Shown piece after piece: positions 35,560-44,763 of a stretch of 64,000 bases of DNA. The DNA comes from Nocardioides deserti (lineage in GTDB: Bacteria; Actinomycetota; Actinomycetes; Propionibacteriales; Nocardioidaceae). The stretch covers positions 310,001-374,000 of the forward strand of contig NZ_JACMYC010000001.1 of assembly GCF_014266025.1 (NCBI RefSeq), read 5' to 3'. Every line of letters starts with the position of its first letter. The first letter of the stretch is position 1. The notes beneath the pieces are model-generated. The model was not told the origin of the DNA, did no database searches, and saw nothing but the letters and a program-made list of their open reading frames with translations. Position numbers and translations under genes: made by a program.

Positions 35560-37824
35560 GTGACGAGGGATGCGGGGGTCTTCGACCTCGACGAACGGCT
35601 GGCGGCCAAGGCCGACCCGGCGCTGGTGACGGCCGACGAGGCGCACTTCGCGGCGATCGCGCGGAGCCTCGAGGAGAGCCTGGCCGAGCTGGCTGACCGG
35701 CTCGAGGTCGTGCGCCGCGAGGGCGGCGGGCACGGGCAGGCGGCGCTCGACCGGGACCAGGAGGTGCACCGGCTGACGGCGCGGATCCGGACGCTGAGCC
35801 GGTACGGCGTCGACCTGTGCCTGGGGCGGATGGTGCCCGCCGAGGGCGACCCCGTCTACGTCGGACGGCTCGGCCTGACCGACCGGGCGGGTCGACGGCT
35901 GCTGGTGGACTGGCGGTCGCCGGCGGCGGAGCCGTTCTTCGGCGCGACCCATGCCGACCCGCAGGGGCTGATGAGCCGACGGCGGTACCGCTGGACGCTC
36001 GGCCGCGTCACCGACTACTGGGACGAGGTGTTCACCGCCGACGGTCTCGAGGGGCACGCCGCGCTGGACGACCAGTCGGCGTTCATCGCCAGCCTGGGCA
36101 GCAGCCGCGGCGAGCGGATGCGCGACGTGCTGGCCACGATCCAGGCCGACCAGGACGCGATCATCCGAGCCCCATCACGCGGGGTGCTCGTCGTCGACGG
36201 CGGTCCCGGCACCGGCAAGACGGTCGTCGCGCTGCACCGCACGGCGTACCTCCTCCACGCCGACCCGCGGCTCGGCGGGCAGGACGGGCAGCGGCGCGGA
36301 GGAGTGCTCGTCGTCGGGCCGCACGAGCCCTACCTCTCCTACGTGGCCGACGTGCTGCCCAGCCTCGGTGAGGAGGGCGTCGTGACCTGCACGCTGCGCG
36401 ACCTCGTGCCCGAGGGGGCGACGGCCGTCGAGGAGGCCGACCCCGAGGTGGCCCGGCTCAAGGCGAGCGCGGCGCTGGTCGACGCGATCGAGCCGGCGGT
36501 GGCGCTCTACGAGGAGCCGCCGACCGAGGGGATGGTCGTCGAGACGCCGTGGTCCGACGTCTGGCTCGGGGCGGACGGGTGGGCGGAGGTGTTCGCCTCG
36601 CCCGACCCCGGCACGCCGCACAACGAGGCCCGCGACCAGGTCTGGGACGAGCTCGTGGACCTGCTGGTCGACAAGCACGACCTCGACGACCACGACCTGG
36701 ACGGGGGCGCGCCGGAGCCCACGGCCGACGACGTGCGCCGCTCGCTGCACCGCCACCGCGAGCTGCGCGCAGCCTTCGACCGCGCCTGGCCGCTCATCGA
36801 CGCCGCGGACCTGGTCGGCGACCTGTGGACCGTGCCGGCCTACCTCCGTCGGTGCGCGCCGGACCTCACCCCCGACGAGGTGCGACTGCTGCAGCGCGCC
36901 GACCCGCAGGCCTGGACGACCGCCGACCTCCCGCTGCTCGACGCCGCCCGGCACCGCCTCGGCGACCCCGACGCGGCCCGCCGTCGGCGGCGCGAGCGCA
37001 GCGCGGCCGCCGCCCAGCGGGCGCGGATGGACGAGGTCGTCGACCACCTGGTCGCGATCGACGACTCGGAGATGCGGGTGATGTCGATGCTGCGCGTGGC
37101 CGACCTCCAGACCGCCCTGGTCGACGTCGACGGCGCAGGCAGCAGCGGCGCGGGGGCCGACCGGTTGGCGGGCCCGTTCGCGCACGTCGTCGTCGACGAG
37201 GCGCAGGAGCTCGACGACGCGCAGTGGCGGATGCTGCTGCGCCGCTGCCCGTCGCGCAGCCTCACGGTCGTCGGCGACCGGGCACAGGCGCGGCACGGGT
37301 TCGCCGGGTCCTGGGAGGATCGGCTCGCGCGGGCGGGGCTGGCCGGATCCGGGGCCGGGGCCGGGGCCGGGTCGGGGTTCGGGTCCGGGTCGGGGCAGGT
37401 GACCGTGGCGTCGCTGCGGATCAACTACCGCACGCCGGCCGAGGTGATGGCGGCCGCCGAGCCGGTGATCCGGGCCGCCCTGCCGGACGCCAACGTGCCG
37501 ACGTCCGTCCGCAGCACCGGCCGCCCCGTGCGCCACGGCACCGTGGCCGAGCTCGGGTCGGTCGTCGACGCCTGGCTGGCCGAGCACGACACCGGCACCG
37601 TGTGCGTCGTGACCGCCGACGGCGAGCGGACCGACGTACCTCCCTCGCCCCGCGTCCGCCAGCTCACCCCCGTCCTGGCCAAGGGCCTGGAGTTCGACCT
37701 GGTGGTGCTGGTCGAGCCGGACCGGTACGCCGCGGCGGAGACCTCGGGCGTCGCCCCCGCCGTCGATCGGTACGTCGCCATGACCCGCGCGACCCAGGAG
37801 CTGGTGGTCCTCGACGGGCCGTGA
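35560..37824 (+). CDS. helR: HelR-like (HelD family) RNA polymerase-associated motor ATPase
   Basis: 754 aa from GTG 35560. The N-terminal arm is coiled-coil-like (ARSLEESLAELADRLEVV), followed by Walker A GGPGTGKT at about 214-221, a UvrD-like 1A/2A frame, DEAQELDDAQ (Walker B) near 545, and the late KGLEFDLVVLVEP and YVAMTRATQ. A long insertion with HelD-type helices sits between. HelR displaces rifamycin from stalled RNA polymerase. The upstream RAE strongly supports HelR rather than a repair helicase. A Gly/Ser-rich linker (37343-37398) is unusual in the 1B/2A junction. Confidence 0.88.
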   Translation: MTRDAGVFDLDERLAAKADPALVTADEAHFAAIARSLEESLAELADRLEVVRREGGGHGQAALDRDQEVHRLTARIRTLSRYGVDLCLGRMVPAEGDPVYVGRLGLTDRAGRRLLVDWRSPAAEPFFGATHADPQGLMSRRRYRWTLGRVTDYWDEVFTADGLEGHAALDDQSAFIASLGSSRGERMRDVLATIQADQDAIIRAPSRGVLVVDGGPGTGKTVVALHRTAYLLHADPRLGGQDGQRRGGVLVVGPHEPYLSYVADVLPSLGEEGVVTCTLRDLVPEGATAVEEADPEVARLKASAALVDAIEPAVALYEEPPTEGMVVETPWSDVWLGADGWAEVFASPDPGTPHNEARDQVWDELVDLLVDKHDLDDHDLDGGAPEPTADDVRRSLHRHRELRAAFDRAWPLIDAADLVGDLWTVPAYLRRCAPDLTPDEVRLLQRADPQAWTTADLPLLDAARHRLGDPDAARRRRRERSAAAAQRARMDEVVDHLVAIDDSEMRVMSMLRVADLQTALVDVDGAGSSGAGADRLAGPFAHVVVDEAQELDDAQWRMLLRRCPSRSLTVVGDRAQARHGFAGSWEDRLARAGLAGSGAGAGAGSGFGSGSGQVTVASLRINYRTPAEVMAAAEPVIRAALPDANVPTSVRSTGRPVRHGTVAELGSVVDAWLAEHDTGTVCVVTADGERTDVPPSPRVRQLTPVLAKGLEFDLVVLVEPDRYAAAETSGVAPAVDRYVAMTRATQELVVLDGP

Positions 37825-37914
37825 GGGTCGGGGGCGGGGGCATCCCGACCGCGTCGGCGGGTACCACCCCAGCGGAGGGCGCCACCCGCCGACCAGCGTC
37901 CTCGGAGGTGCCCG

Positions 37915-38757
37915 ATGTCCGCTCGCGAACCGCAGGAGACCGCGACCGTCGCCGCGACGACCGGTGCCAAGAAGGTGCACCGGTCCTGGGACCGGGTGCT
38001 CGTCAGCTCGTTCCTCGCCGGGGCGTACATCGCCTTCGGCGGGATGGTCGCGATCACCGTGTCCTCGGGGCTGGACCCGGCGACGTGGGGCACGCTGCCG
38101 ACGCTGTTCACCGGCGCCGCGTTCACCCTCGGGCTGGTGCTGGTGGTGATCGCCGGCTCCGACCTCGCGACCGGCAACATGATGCTCGTGCCGCTCGGCG
38201 CCCTCGACGGCAAGCTCTCCGCCGGCGACGTGGCCCGCAACCTGACGCTCGTGCTGGTGGGCAACCTGCTCGGAGCGCTGTTCGTGGCGTTCTTCCTCGC
38301 GGTGCAGAGCGGCGTCATCGGCAGCTCCGGGGCGGACCCCGGCAGCGCCGCGGCGATGACCTTCGACCGGCTGGCCGGCATCGCGCACGGCAAGGCGACC
38401 GACCACAACGCGTGGGAGACGTTCCTGCGGGCCGTCGGCTGCAACTGGCTGGTGTGCCTCGCGGTGTGGATGTCGCTCGCGGCCACGTCGGTGGCCGGCA
38501 AGATCCTCGCGATCTTCTTCCCGATCATGGCGTTCGTGGCGATGGGCTTCGACCACGTCGTGGCCAACATGTTCTTCCTGCCGGCCGCGATCTTCGCCGG
38601 CGTCCCGGACCTGGGCTGGGGCGACGTGCTCGTCAACTGGTTGCTCGCCGGGGCCGGCAACCTGGTCGGCGCGGTCGTGTTCGTGGCGACGTCCTACTGG
38701 TACCTCTTCCTCCGCGACGACGAGCCGGCCGAGGCCGAGCCGGAGCAGGGGGCCTGA
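37915..38757 (+). CDS. Formate/nitrite-type (FNT) anion channel
   Basis: 280 aa with six TM segments. FNT signatures include FLAGAYIAFGG, AGSDLATGNMM and NWLVCLAVWMSLAA, and the loop near FDHVVANMFF resembles the FNT signature with a central His. FNTs carry monovalent anions (formate, nitrite, lactate, acetate) with protons. It precedes an Fe-S/FAD oxidase pair, so lactate or glycolate transport is more likely here than nitrite (inference). A strong inverted repeat separates it from the next gene. Confidence 0.82.
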   Translation: MSAREPQETATVAATTGAKKVHRSWDRVLVSSFLAGAYIAFGGMVAITVSSGLDPATWGTLPTLFTGAAFTLGLVLVVIAGSDLATGNMMLVPLGALDGKLSAGDVARNLTLVLVGNLLGALFVAFFLAVQSGVIGSSGADPGSAAAMTFDRLAGIAHGKATDHNAWETFLRAVGCNWLVCLAVWMSLAATSVAGKILAIFFPIMAFVAMGFDHVVANMFFLPAAIFAGVPDLGWGDVLVNWLLAGAGNLVGAVVFVATSYWYLFLRDDEPAEAEPEQGA

Positions 38758-38796
38758 GCAGGGGCCCGAGCAGGCTGCCCACCGGCCCGGACGCAC

Positions 38797-38826
38797 GCCG
38801 ACTTCCCCCACATTGGGGATGTCGGC
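38797..38826. promoter_or_regulatory. 12-bp-arm inverted repeat between FNT and oxidase operon
   Basis: GCCGACTTCCCC (38797-38808) and GGGGATGTCGGC (38815-38826) are inverted with one mismatch, 6-nt spacer. It sits 67 bp before the Fe-S protein start and 39 bp after the FNT stop; either an operator for the oxidase operon or a terminator for the channel gene. Confidence 0.6.
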
Positions 38827-38893
38827 CGCCCCACCACGCCCTAGGTTCCGACGTCTCGGCACGGTCAAACCGACGCGGCGCAAGGTGGGGGAG

Positions 38894-40252
38894 ATGACCC
38901 AGATCGACGACCCGGAGCAGGCCGACGATGCCCTGGCGGTGCCGTTCACCCCCGGGATGCGGGACAACCCGGCGCAGCTGTCGGAGTACGTCGAGACCAT
39001 CGCCGGCGAGCCGCTGCCGCTCGCGGACGTCACTGCGACGCCGGAGCAGGAGCTCGCCGCCGAGTGGCGCAACGCGGCGTACAACTGCTTCTCCTCCGGC
39101 CACAAGTTCTGCCGCGAGGTGTGCCCGGTCACCCAGGTGACCCGGAACGAGTCGTGGACCCCGACCGCCTTCCACGCCAACGTCGTGGCGATGGAGCAGG
39201 GGCAGCTGAGCGTCGCGGACGTGGCGGCCGACTACGTCAACTGCACCCAGTGCGGCGCGTGCGAGCTGCGCTGCCCGAACACCCTCTTCACCGGCGACTT
39301 CTACCGCTTCCGGACCCGCACCGTCGACGTGGTCAAGGCGGTGCGGGCTCTCGCCGTCGACCAGGGGGTGCACCAGGAGGGCTGGCGCACCTGGAACGCC
39401 CGCACCGACCAGCTCACCCACGAGCCGGTGCTCGGCGACACGCCGGTCAGCCAGGAGCACGTCCGCGACTGGAGCGCCGGGCTCGACCTGCCCATCGGCG
39501 GGCCGACCGTGCTGTTCGTCGACTGCGAGGCGGCGTTCTACCGGACCTCGGTGCCGCGAGCGGTGGCGCAGGTGCTGCAGCTGGCTGGCGTCGAGTTCGG
39601 GCTCATGGGCGAGCAGTGGTGCTGCGGCGGCCCCGCGGCCGAGATGGGGTACGTCGAGCAGGCCCGGCGCTTCGCCCGGCACAACCTCGACAGCTGGCGC
39701 TCGACCGGCACGACGCGGGTGCTGGTGCTCGACCCGCACGACTACATCTCGTTCACCGAGGACTACCCGCGCTACTTCGGCGAGGAGTACGCCGACATCG
39801 AGGTCGTGCTGGTCGTCGAGCTGCTCGCGGAGCTGCTCCGCGAGGGCCGGTTGACCCCGTCGGTCCCGGTCGAGCGGACGATCACTTACCACGACCCCTG
39901 CCGGCTCAACAAGCGCAAGGGCATCTGGCGGGAGCCGCGGGAGGTCCTCCGCGCCATCCCGGGGCTGACCTTCCACGACGTCGACCGGGTGACCCAGTGG
40001 TCCTACTGCTCCGGCGGCGGGGGCGGGCTCCCCATCGAGAAGCCCGAGCTGACCGAGCAGATCGCCGCCGGCCGGGTCGACAAGGCCGCCGCGCTGGGGG
40101 TCGACACCCTGGTCAGCGCCTGTCCCTGGTCCGAGCGGCCGCTCGCAGGTGCGGGGGAGGCCGTCGGCATCGACGTCGTCGACATCCACGAGCTGCTGGC
40201 GCTCTCGCTCGGCATCGACGTCGGTGGCACGACGAACGGCGGTGCACCGTGA
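38894..40252 (+). CDS. CCG-domain Fe-S oxidoreductase subunit (GlcF/HdrD-like)
   Basis: 452 aa from ATG 38894. An N-terminal ferredoxin-like cluster region (NCTQCGACELRCPN) is followed by two CCG domains: the first has QWCCGGPAAEMG, the second reads SYCSGGGGGLP, lacking the second Cys of the canonical CCG, plus YHDPCRLNKRKG and SACPWS. Such proteins move electrons from flavin oxidases (GlcD type) to quinone or heterodisulfide. It overlaps the FAD-oxidase gene by 4 bp. Partner: FAD-linked oxidase next. Confidence 0.82.
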   Translation: MTQIDDPEQADDALAVPFTPGMRDNPAQLSEYVETIAGEPLPLADVTATPEQELAAEWRNAAYNCFSSGHKFCREVCPVTQVTRNESWTPTAFHANVVAMEQGQLSVADVAADYVNCTQCGACELRCPNTLFTGDFYRFRTRTVDVVKAVRALAVDQGVHQEGWRTWNARTDQLTHEPVLGDTPVSQEHVRDWSAGLDLPIGGPTVLFVDCEAAFYRTSVPRAVAQVLQLAGVEFGLMGEQWCCGGPAAEMGYVEQARRFARHNLDSWRSTGTTRVLVLDPHDYISFTEDYPRYFGEEYADIEVVLVVELLAELLREGRLTPSVPVERTITYHDPCRLNKRKGIWREPREVLRAIPGLTFHDVDRVTQWSYCSGGGGGLPIEKPELTEQIAAGRVDKAAALGVDTLVSACPWSERPLAGAGEAVGIDVVDIHELLALSLGIDVGGTTNGGAP

Positions 40253-41760
40253 CGCTCCAGGTCGAGCGCGTCGACGAGGTGGTCGCCGCGCTCCGCACCG
40301 TGCTGGCCGACGACCAGATCCTCACCTCGCGCGCCGACCGGCTGAACCGGTCCCGCGTGCCAGCGCCGTTCCCCGTGCACCGCTGGGCCGAGCGGATGCC
40401 GGACCTCGCCGTGCTGCCGACCAGCACCGAGCAGGTGGCCGGCGTCCTCCGGATCGCCAACGACCTCCGGGTGCCGGTGGTGCCCCGCGACGGCGGCACC
40501 GGCCTCACCGACGGCGCGGTGCCGCTGCGCGGGGGGATCGTCGTCGACGTCAAGCGGATGAACCAGGTCAAGGAGATCGACCTGGAGAACCGCACCGCCA
40601 CCGTCGGGACCGGCATCAACATGCTCAAGCTCAACGAGCAGCTGGCCGCCCACGGCCTGATCTACCCCGACGACCCGGCGTCCTACCCCTGCTCGCTGGT
40701 GGGGGGCCGGATCGGCACCAGCGGGTGGTCGCTCATCGGGTCCCGCTACGGGCACACCCGGGACCTGGTGCTCAGCTTCGACCACGTGCTGCCCACCGGC
40801 GAGGTGCTGCACGTCGGCGACGGGATCGGCCACAAGATCAGCAAGTCCTCGAGCGGCTACCAGCTCAAGCACCTGTTCATGGGCCACCAGGGCACCCTGG
40901 GCATCGCGACCGAGGCGACCCTCAAGCTCTACCCGAAGCCCGAGGCCGAGCTGTCGCCGTTCTGGGCGTTCGACGACTACGACGCGGCGTACCGCTGCGT
41001 GGGCGCTCTCGCCCGGGCCGGCGTGGCGACCTTCGCCGGGGCGGTGCTCTTCGACGAGTGGAAGGTCGCCTATCTCCGCCGCGACGACGAGGCCTACATC
41101 CCGCAACCGCGCGACGTCCGCGCCCTGGTCTGCGCGGTGCTCTACGGCTACGAGGACGAGGTGCGGGTCGGCGGCAAGCGGCTCTTCCGCATCGCGCGCG
41201 ACCACGGCGCCCGCTACCTCGGCGACGAGATCTCCGAGGGCGACTGGGCGGCCCGCCACGACCGGTACGCGACCCCGCTGCACGGCCGCACGAAGGACGG
41301 CCAGGTGGTCCCGATGAGCTGGCACTGCGAGGACGCGGCGGTGAACTACACGAGGGTGCCGGCGGTCAGCCGCGCGTGGCACGAGATCGTGGCCGACCTG
41401 CGACGCAAGACCGACGTCTTCGACGACTGGGGCATGTTCGCCTACACCTCGGCCGACACCGGCGTGGACTACCTGACCGAGATTGACGTGGGGATCTGGG
41501 AGCAGCAGCTCGACGACCGGGCGTGGGGGCTGTGGGTTCGGGCCAAGCGGGACATCGCGGCCGCGGCGCTCGCCCACGACGGCTCGATCAGCGCCTGCCA
41601 CGGGTCGTGCCGGGAGGGCGAGGTGGACCTCGTGCCCTACGAGCTCGGCCGCGGCTTCGACGTGATGCTCGACGTGAAGCGGGCGGTGGACCCGAACAAC
41701 ATCATGAACCCGGGCAAGTACCTCCTCGACCGGGCCTACCCCGCCGAGGAGGCGCCATGA
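40249..41760 (+). CDS. FAD-linked oxidase (GlcD/D-lactate dehydrogenase-like)
   Basis: 503 aa from GTG 40249 overlapping the Fe-S subunit by 4 bp. FAD_binding_4 motifs VVPRDGGTGLTDGAVPLRGGI, then HKISKSSSGYQLKHLFMGHQ with GTLGIATEATL, and the C-terminal FAD-oxidase C domain (SISACHGSCREGEV; VDPNNIMNPGKYL). These oxidise 2-hydroxyacids (glycolate, D-lactate) or related acids. With the CCG protein it forms a GlcDF/LldEF-like unit feeding electrons to the quinone pool. Confidence 0.85.
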   Translation: MTLQVERVDEVVAALRTVLADDQILTSRADRLNRSRVPAPFPVHRWAERMPDLAVLPTSTEQVAGVLRIANDLRVPVVPRDGGTGLTDGAVPLRGGIVVDVKRMNQVKEIDLENRTATVGTGINMLKLNEQLAAHGLIYPDDPASYPCSLVGGRIGTSGWSLIGSRYGHTRDLVLSFDHVLPTGEVLHVGDGIGHKISKSSSGYQLKHLFMGHQGTLGIATEATLKLYPKPEAELSPFWAFDDYDAAYRCVGALARAGVATFAGAVLFDEWKVAYLRRDDEAYIPQPRDVRALVCAVLYGYEDEVRVGGKRLFRIARDHGARYLGDEISEGDWAARHDRYATPLHGRTKDGQVVPMSWHCEDAAVNYTRVPAVSRAWHEIVADLRRKTDVFDDWGMFAYTSADTGVDYLTEIDVGIWEQQLDDRAWGLWVRAKRDIAAAALAHDGSISACHGSCREGEVDLVPYELGRGFDVMLDVKRAVDPNNIMNPGKYLLDRAYPAEEAP

Positions 41761-42104
41761 GCCCGGAGGAGCACGGCCCCGGGGAGCACGGCCCGGGGGA
41801 GCAGGGCACGCAGGACGGCGGCGGCCGGCTCGGCTACCGCTACGCCGAGCAGCACGCCCCGCCGCCACCGGTCCCCGTCACCGACGTCGCGGTCACGACC
41901 TTCGAGCACGTCCTCGAGGTCGACCCCCGGCTGATGGAGCGCTGGGTGCACCAGCAGCAGATGCCCGCCTGGGACAGCCTGCGGATCGTGCACAGCCGGC
42001 ACGACCACCTCGACTGGATGCACCGCCACTTCGCGGACCGGGTGGTGGCCGGCTCCGCGCTGCTCCGAGAGGTCGAGGCCGAGGACCCGGAGGTCGGGCC
42101 GTGA
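41757..42104 (+). CDS. Conserved small protein of the oxidase/permease operon (unknown function)
   Basis: 115 aa, ATG overlapping the oxidase stop (ATGA). N-terminus is Gly/Glu/His-rich (GEHGPGEHGPGEQ), C-terminus contains HSRHDHLDWMHRHF. No TM or recognised domain. It is sandwiched between the FAD oxidase and the APC permease with overlaps on both sides, so it belongs to the same pathway. Could be a metal-binding accessory protein because of its histidines (inference). Confidence 0.6.
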   Translation: MSPEEHGPGEHGPGEQGTQDGGGRLGYRYAEQHAPPPPVPVTDVAVTTFEHVLEVDPRLMERWVHQQQMPAWDSLRIVHSRHDHLDWMHRHFADRVVAGSALLREVEAEDPEVGP

Positions 42105-43645
42105 GCCACCGGCTCGGGGACCGGCCACTGCCGGGCGACCGGCGCCAGCACGACGCCGACGCGGCGGCCCTGGCGTCGCTGGGCTACCGGTCGGAGTTCC
42201 GGCGCGAGATGAGCCCGGCCGCGAACTTCGCGCTGGGCTTCACCTATCTCTCCCCGGTCGTCGGGATCTACACGTTGTTCGCGGTCGGCCTCGTCAGCGG
42301 CGGGCCGGCGATGATCTGGTGGCTGGCGATCGTGGGCGTGGGGCAGCTCCTGGTCGCCCTGGTCTTCGGCGAGGTCGTCTCGCAGTTCCCGGTGGCCGGC
42401 GGCGTCTACCCCTGGGCACGCCGGCTGTGGGGCCGCCGGTGGGCGTGGATGACGGGCTGGATCTACCTCGTCGCCCTGCTGACCACGATCGCCGGCGTCG
42501 TCTACGGCTCCGGGCCCTTCCTCGCCCAACTCCTGGGCTTCAGCCCCGGGACGTCGTCGACGATCACCTGCGCGCTGATCCTGCTGGCGATCGCGCTGGC
42601 CATCAACCTGATGGGGACGCGGTGGCTGGCCACCGCGGCGGTCGTCGGGTTCACGGCCGAGCTGCTGGGCGCGCTCGCGGTGGGCTGGTGGCTGCTCCTG
42701 ACCGAGCGGCACCAGTCCCTGTCGGTGCTCTTCGACACCGGGGACGTGGTCGGACACAGCGGCGGCTACCTGTCGGCGTTCCTGGCCGCGGCGCTGATCG
42801 GCATCTACCAGTACTACGGGTTCGAGGCCTGCGGTGACGTGGCCGAGGAGGTCCCTGATCCCTCGCGGCAGATCCCGAAGGCGATGCGGATGACGATCTA
42901 CGTCGGCGGGGCGGCGGCGATCTTCGTGTGCCTGGCGCTGCTCCTGGCGGTCTCCGACTACGCCCGCGTCATCGACGGCACCGACGCCGACCCGGTCACG
43001 ACGATCCTGCACGAGGCCTTCGGCGAGACCGGCACCAAGGTCGTCCTCGTCGTCGTGATGCTGTCCTTCCTCTCCTGCGCGCTGAGCCTGATGGCCGCCG
43101 CGAGCCGGCTGCTGTACGCCTACGCGCGCGACGACATGGTCCCGGGCGCCCGCCTGTTCCGGACGTTCCTTCCGGGTCGGCACGTCCCGCCGTACGCGAT
43201 GGTTGTCGCCGCGGTCGCGCCGGCGGTGATCGTCCTGGGCTCGGTGTTCTCGACGAAGGCGCTGACCTCGATCATCTCCTTCGCCACCCTCGGCATCTAC
43301 CTCGGCTTCCACATGGTCACGGCCGCCGCGCTGCGCGCCCGCCTCCTCGGGTGGGTGCCGAGCGGACCGTTCACCCTCGGGCGCTGGGGCCTGCTCGTCA
43401 ACGCCGCGGCGCTGGCGTACGGCGTCCTGGCGATGGTGAACATGGCATGGCCGCGGAGCCCCGGCCTGCCGTGGTACGACAACTGGCTCGTCGCCCTCTC
43501 CGCCGCGATTGGTGTGGGCATCGGCGGGCTCTACCTCGTCCTCGCGCGTCCCCACGAGCGCAGCGACGCCGTCGCCGGGGACGCGATCCCCGCCCCGGAC
43601 GACCTCGACCGTCCCTCCCCGCCCGCCGAAGGAGCCATCCGATGA
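42101..43645 (+). CDS. APC-family amino acid/amine permease
   Basis: 514 aa from GTG 42101 (4-bp overlap). Twelve or more TM segments, with the family motif region NFALGFTYLSPVVGIYTLFA at TM1, GEVVSQFPVAGGVYPWAR at TM2, and YGFEACGDVAEEVPDPSRQIPKA at the TM6-7 loop. APC transporters move amino acids, polyamines or ethanolamine. Position between an oxidase and an LLM enzyme suggests uptake of the compound degraded by the operon, identity unknown. Confidence 0.8.
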   Translation: MSHRLGDRPLPGDRRQHDADAAALASLGYRSEFRREMSPAANFALGFTYLSPVVGIYTLFAVGLVSGGPAMIWWLAIVGVGQLLVALVFGEVVSQFPVAGGVYPWARRLWGRRWAWMTGWIYLVALLTTIAGVVYGSGPFLAQLLGFSPGTSSTITCALILLAIALAINLMGTRWLATAAVVGFTAELLGALAVGWWLLLTERHQSLSVLFDTGDVVGHSGGYLSAFLAAALIGIYQYYGFEACGDVAEEVPDPSRQIPKAMRMTIYVGGAAAIFVCLALLLAVSDYARVIDGTDADPVTTILHEAFGETGTKVVLVVVMLSFLSCALSLMAAASRLLYAYARDDMVPGARLFRTFLPGRHVPPYAMVVAAVAPAVIVLGSVFSTKALTSIISFATLGIYLGFHMVTAAALRARLLGWVPSGPFTLGRWGLLVNAAALAYGVLAMVNMAWPRSPGLPWYDNWLVALSAAIGVGIGGLYLVLARPHERSDAVAGDAIPAPDDLDRPSPPAEGAIR

Positions 43646-44691
43646 GGTTCAGCTATGCGATGCTGCCGGACTACCCGCTCAGCCAGTCCCTCGCGTCGAT
43701 CCAGAAGGCCGACGAGCTCGGCTTCCACGCCGTGTACGCCGCCGACGAGACCTGGCACAAGGACCTCTGGCTGCTCTTCGCGGCGGCCGCGGCGACCACG
43801 AGCCGGATCCGCCTCGGCCCGAGCGTCTCAGGCATCTGCCTGCGCGAGCCGACCCTGGTCGCGCAGGCCGCGGCCACCCTGGACGAGCTGACCGGCGGCC
43901 GCGCGGAGGTGGCCGTCTCCAGCGGCAACTTCGGCCTGCTCGCGCAGTACGGCATCGACTGGGCCGGCACCAAGCCGCTCTCGCGGGTCAAGGAGGCGGT
44001 CCACGTGATCCGCACGCTCCTCGACGACGGCGTCGTCACCTTCGACGGCGAGTTCTTCACCTACAACGGACTGTTCACCTTCGCCCGCCCGGTGCAGAAG
44101 CACCTGCCGGTGATGATGGGAGCGATGCGCGGGCCCAAGTCGTTCGAGGCGGCCGCGGAGCTCTCCGACGGCTGCCACCACGCGCTCAGCTACACCCGCG
44201 AGGCCTACGAGTACATGATCGAGCACTGCGCGATCGGCGCGAAGCGGGCCGGCAAGGACCTCGACGACCTCGACCTCGGCTCCTGGGTGGTGTTCTCGGT
44301 CGCGGAGGACTCCGCGGTCGCCAAGGACGCCGCCCGCAGCATGGTCGGTCTCTACGCGTCCTCCATGCCGCACGAGCAGCTCGAGCGCAACGGCGTGAAG
44401 CCGGAGGAGATGGCCCCCATCATCGAGGCGATCGGCGCCGGCGACATGGCCCGGGGCATCGAGCTGACCACCCCGGACATCGCCGAGCGCCTCTCGATCG
44501 CCGGCACGCCCGAGGAGGTCACCGCGCTCATCAAGGAGCAGATCGAGCCGACCGGGGTCAACCACATGATCCTCGCGATCACCGACGCCGCGTTGGTCAA
44601 GGCGCTCATGGGCCGCGAGCTGGAGGGCGTCCCGGACATCGACGCCCAGCTGCAGCTCGTCCACGACCAGGTGATGCCGGCATTCGCCTGA
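43642..44691 (+). CDS. LLM-class F420/flavin-dependent oxidoreductase
   Basis: 349 aa. TIM-barrel luciferase-like enzyme: ADELGFHAVYAADE, ATTSRIRLGPSVSGIC, DELTGGRAEVAVSSGNF and a late GTPEEVTALI. Resembles the F420-dependent Mer/Adf branch more than FMN luciferase, but the cofactor is not proven. ATG overlaps the permease stop (ATGA). Last gene of the operon starting with the Fe-S subunit. Possibly completes oxidation of the imported substrate. Confidence 0.82.
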   Translation: MRFSYAMLPDYPLSQSLASIQKADELGFHAVYAADETWHKDLWLLFAAAAATTSRIRLGPSVSGICLREPTLVAQAAATLDELTGGRAEVAVSSGNFGLLAQYGIDWAGTKPLSRVKEAVHVIRTLLDDGVVTFDGEFFTYNGLFTFARPVQKHLPVMMGAMRGPKSFEAAAELSDGCHHALSYTREAYEYMIEHCAIGAKRAGKDLDDLDLGSWVVFSVAEDSAVAKDAARSMVGLYASSMPHEQLERNGVKPEEMAPIIEAIGAGDMARGIELTTPDIAERLSIAGTPEEVTALIKEQIEPTGVNHMILAITDAALVKALMGRELEGVPDIDAQLQLVHDQVMPAFA

Positions 44692-44763
44692 CCCGCGCGT
44701 GGCGGGCTGGACCGACTTGTTAGCGTCGACGCCGCGTCCGCCCCGCCCGTCCGAAAGGTCAGC

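Noticed and set aside
36175-39180. A 1001-residue open frame on the minus strand opposite helR and FNT
   Set aside because: Low-complexity Arg/Gly/Val sequence without motifs, antisense to clear helR and FNT coding sequence. GC-rich third positions create such shadow frames.
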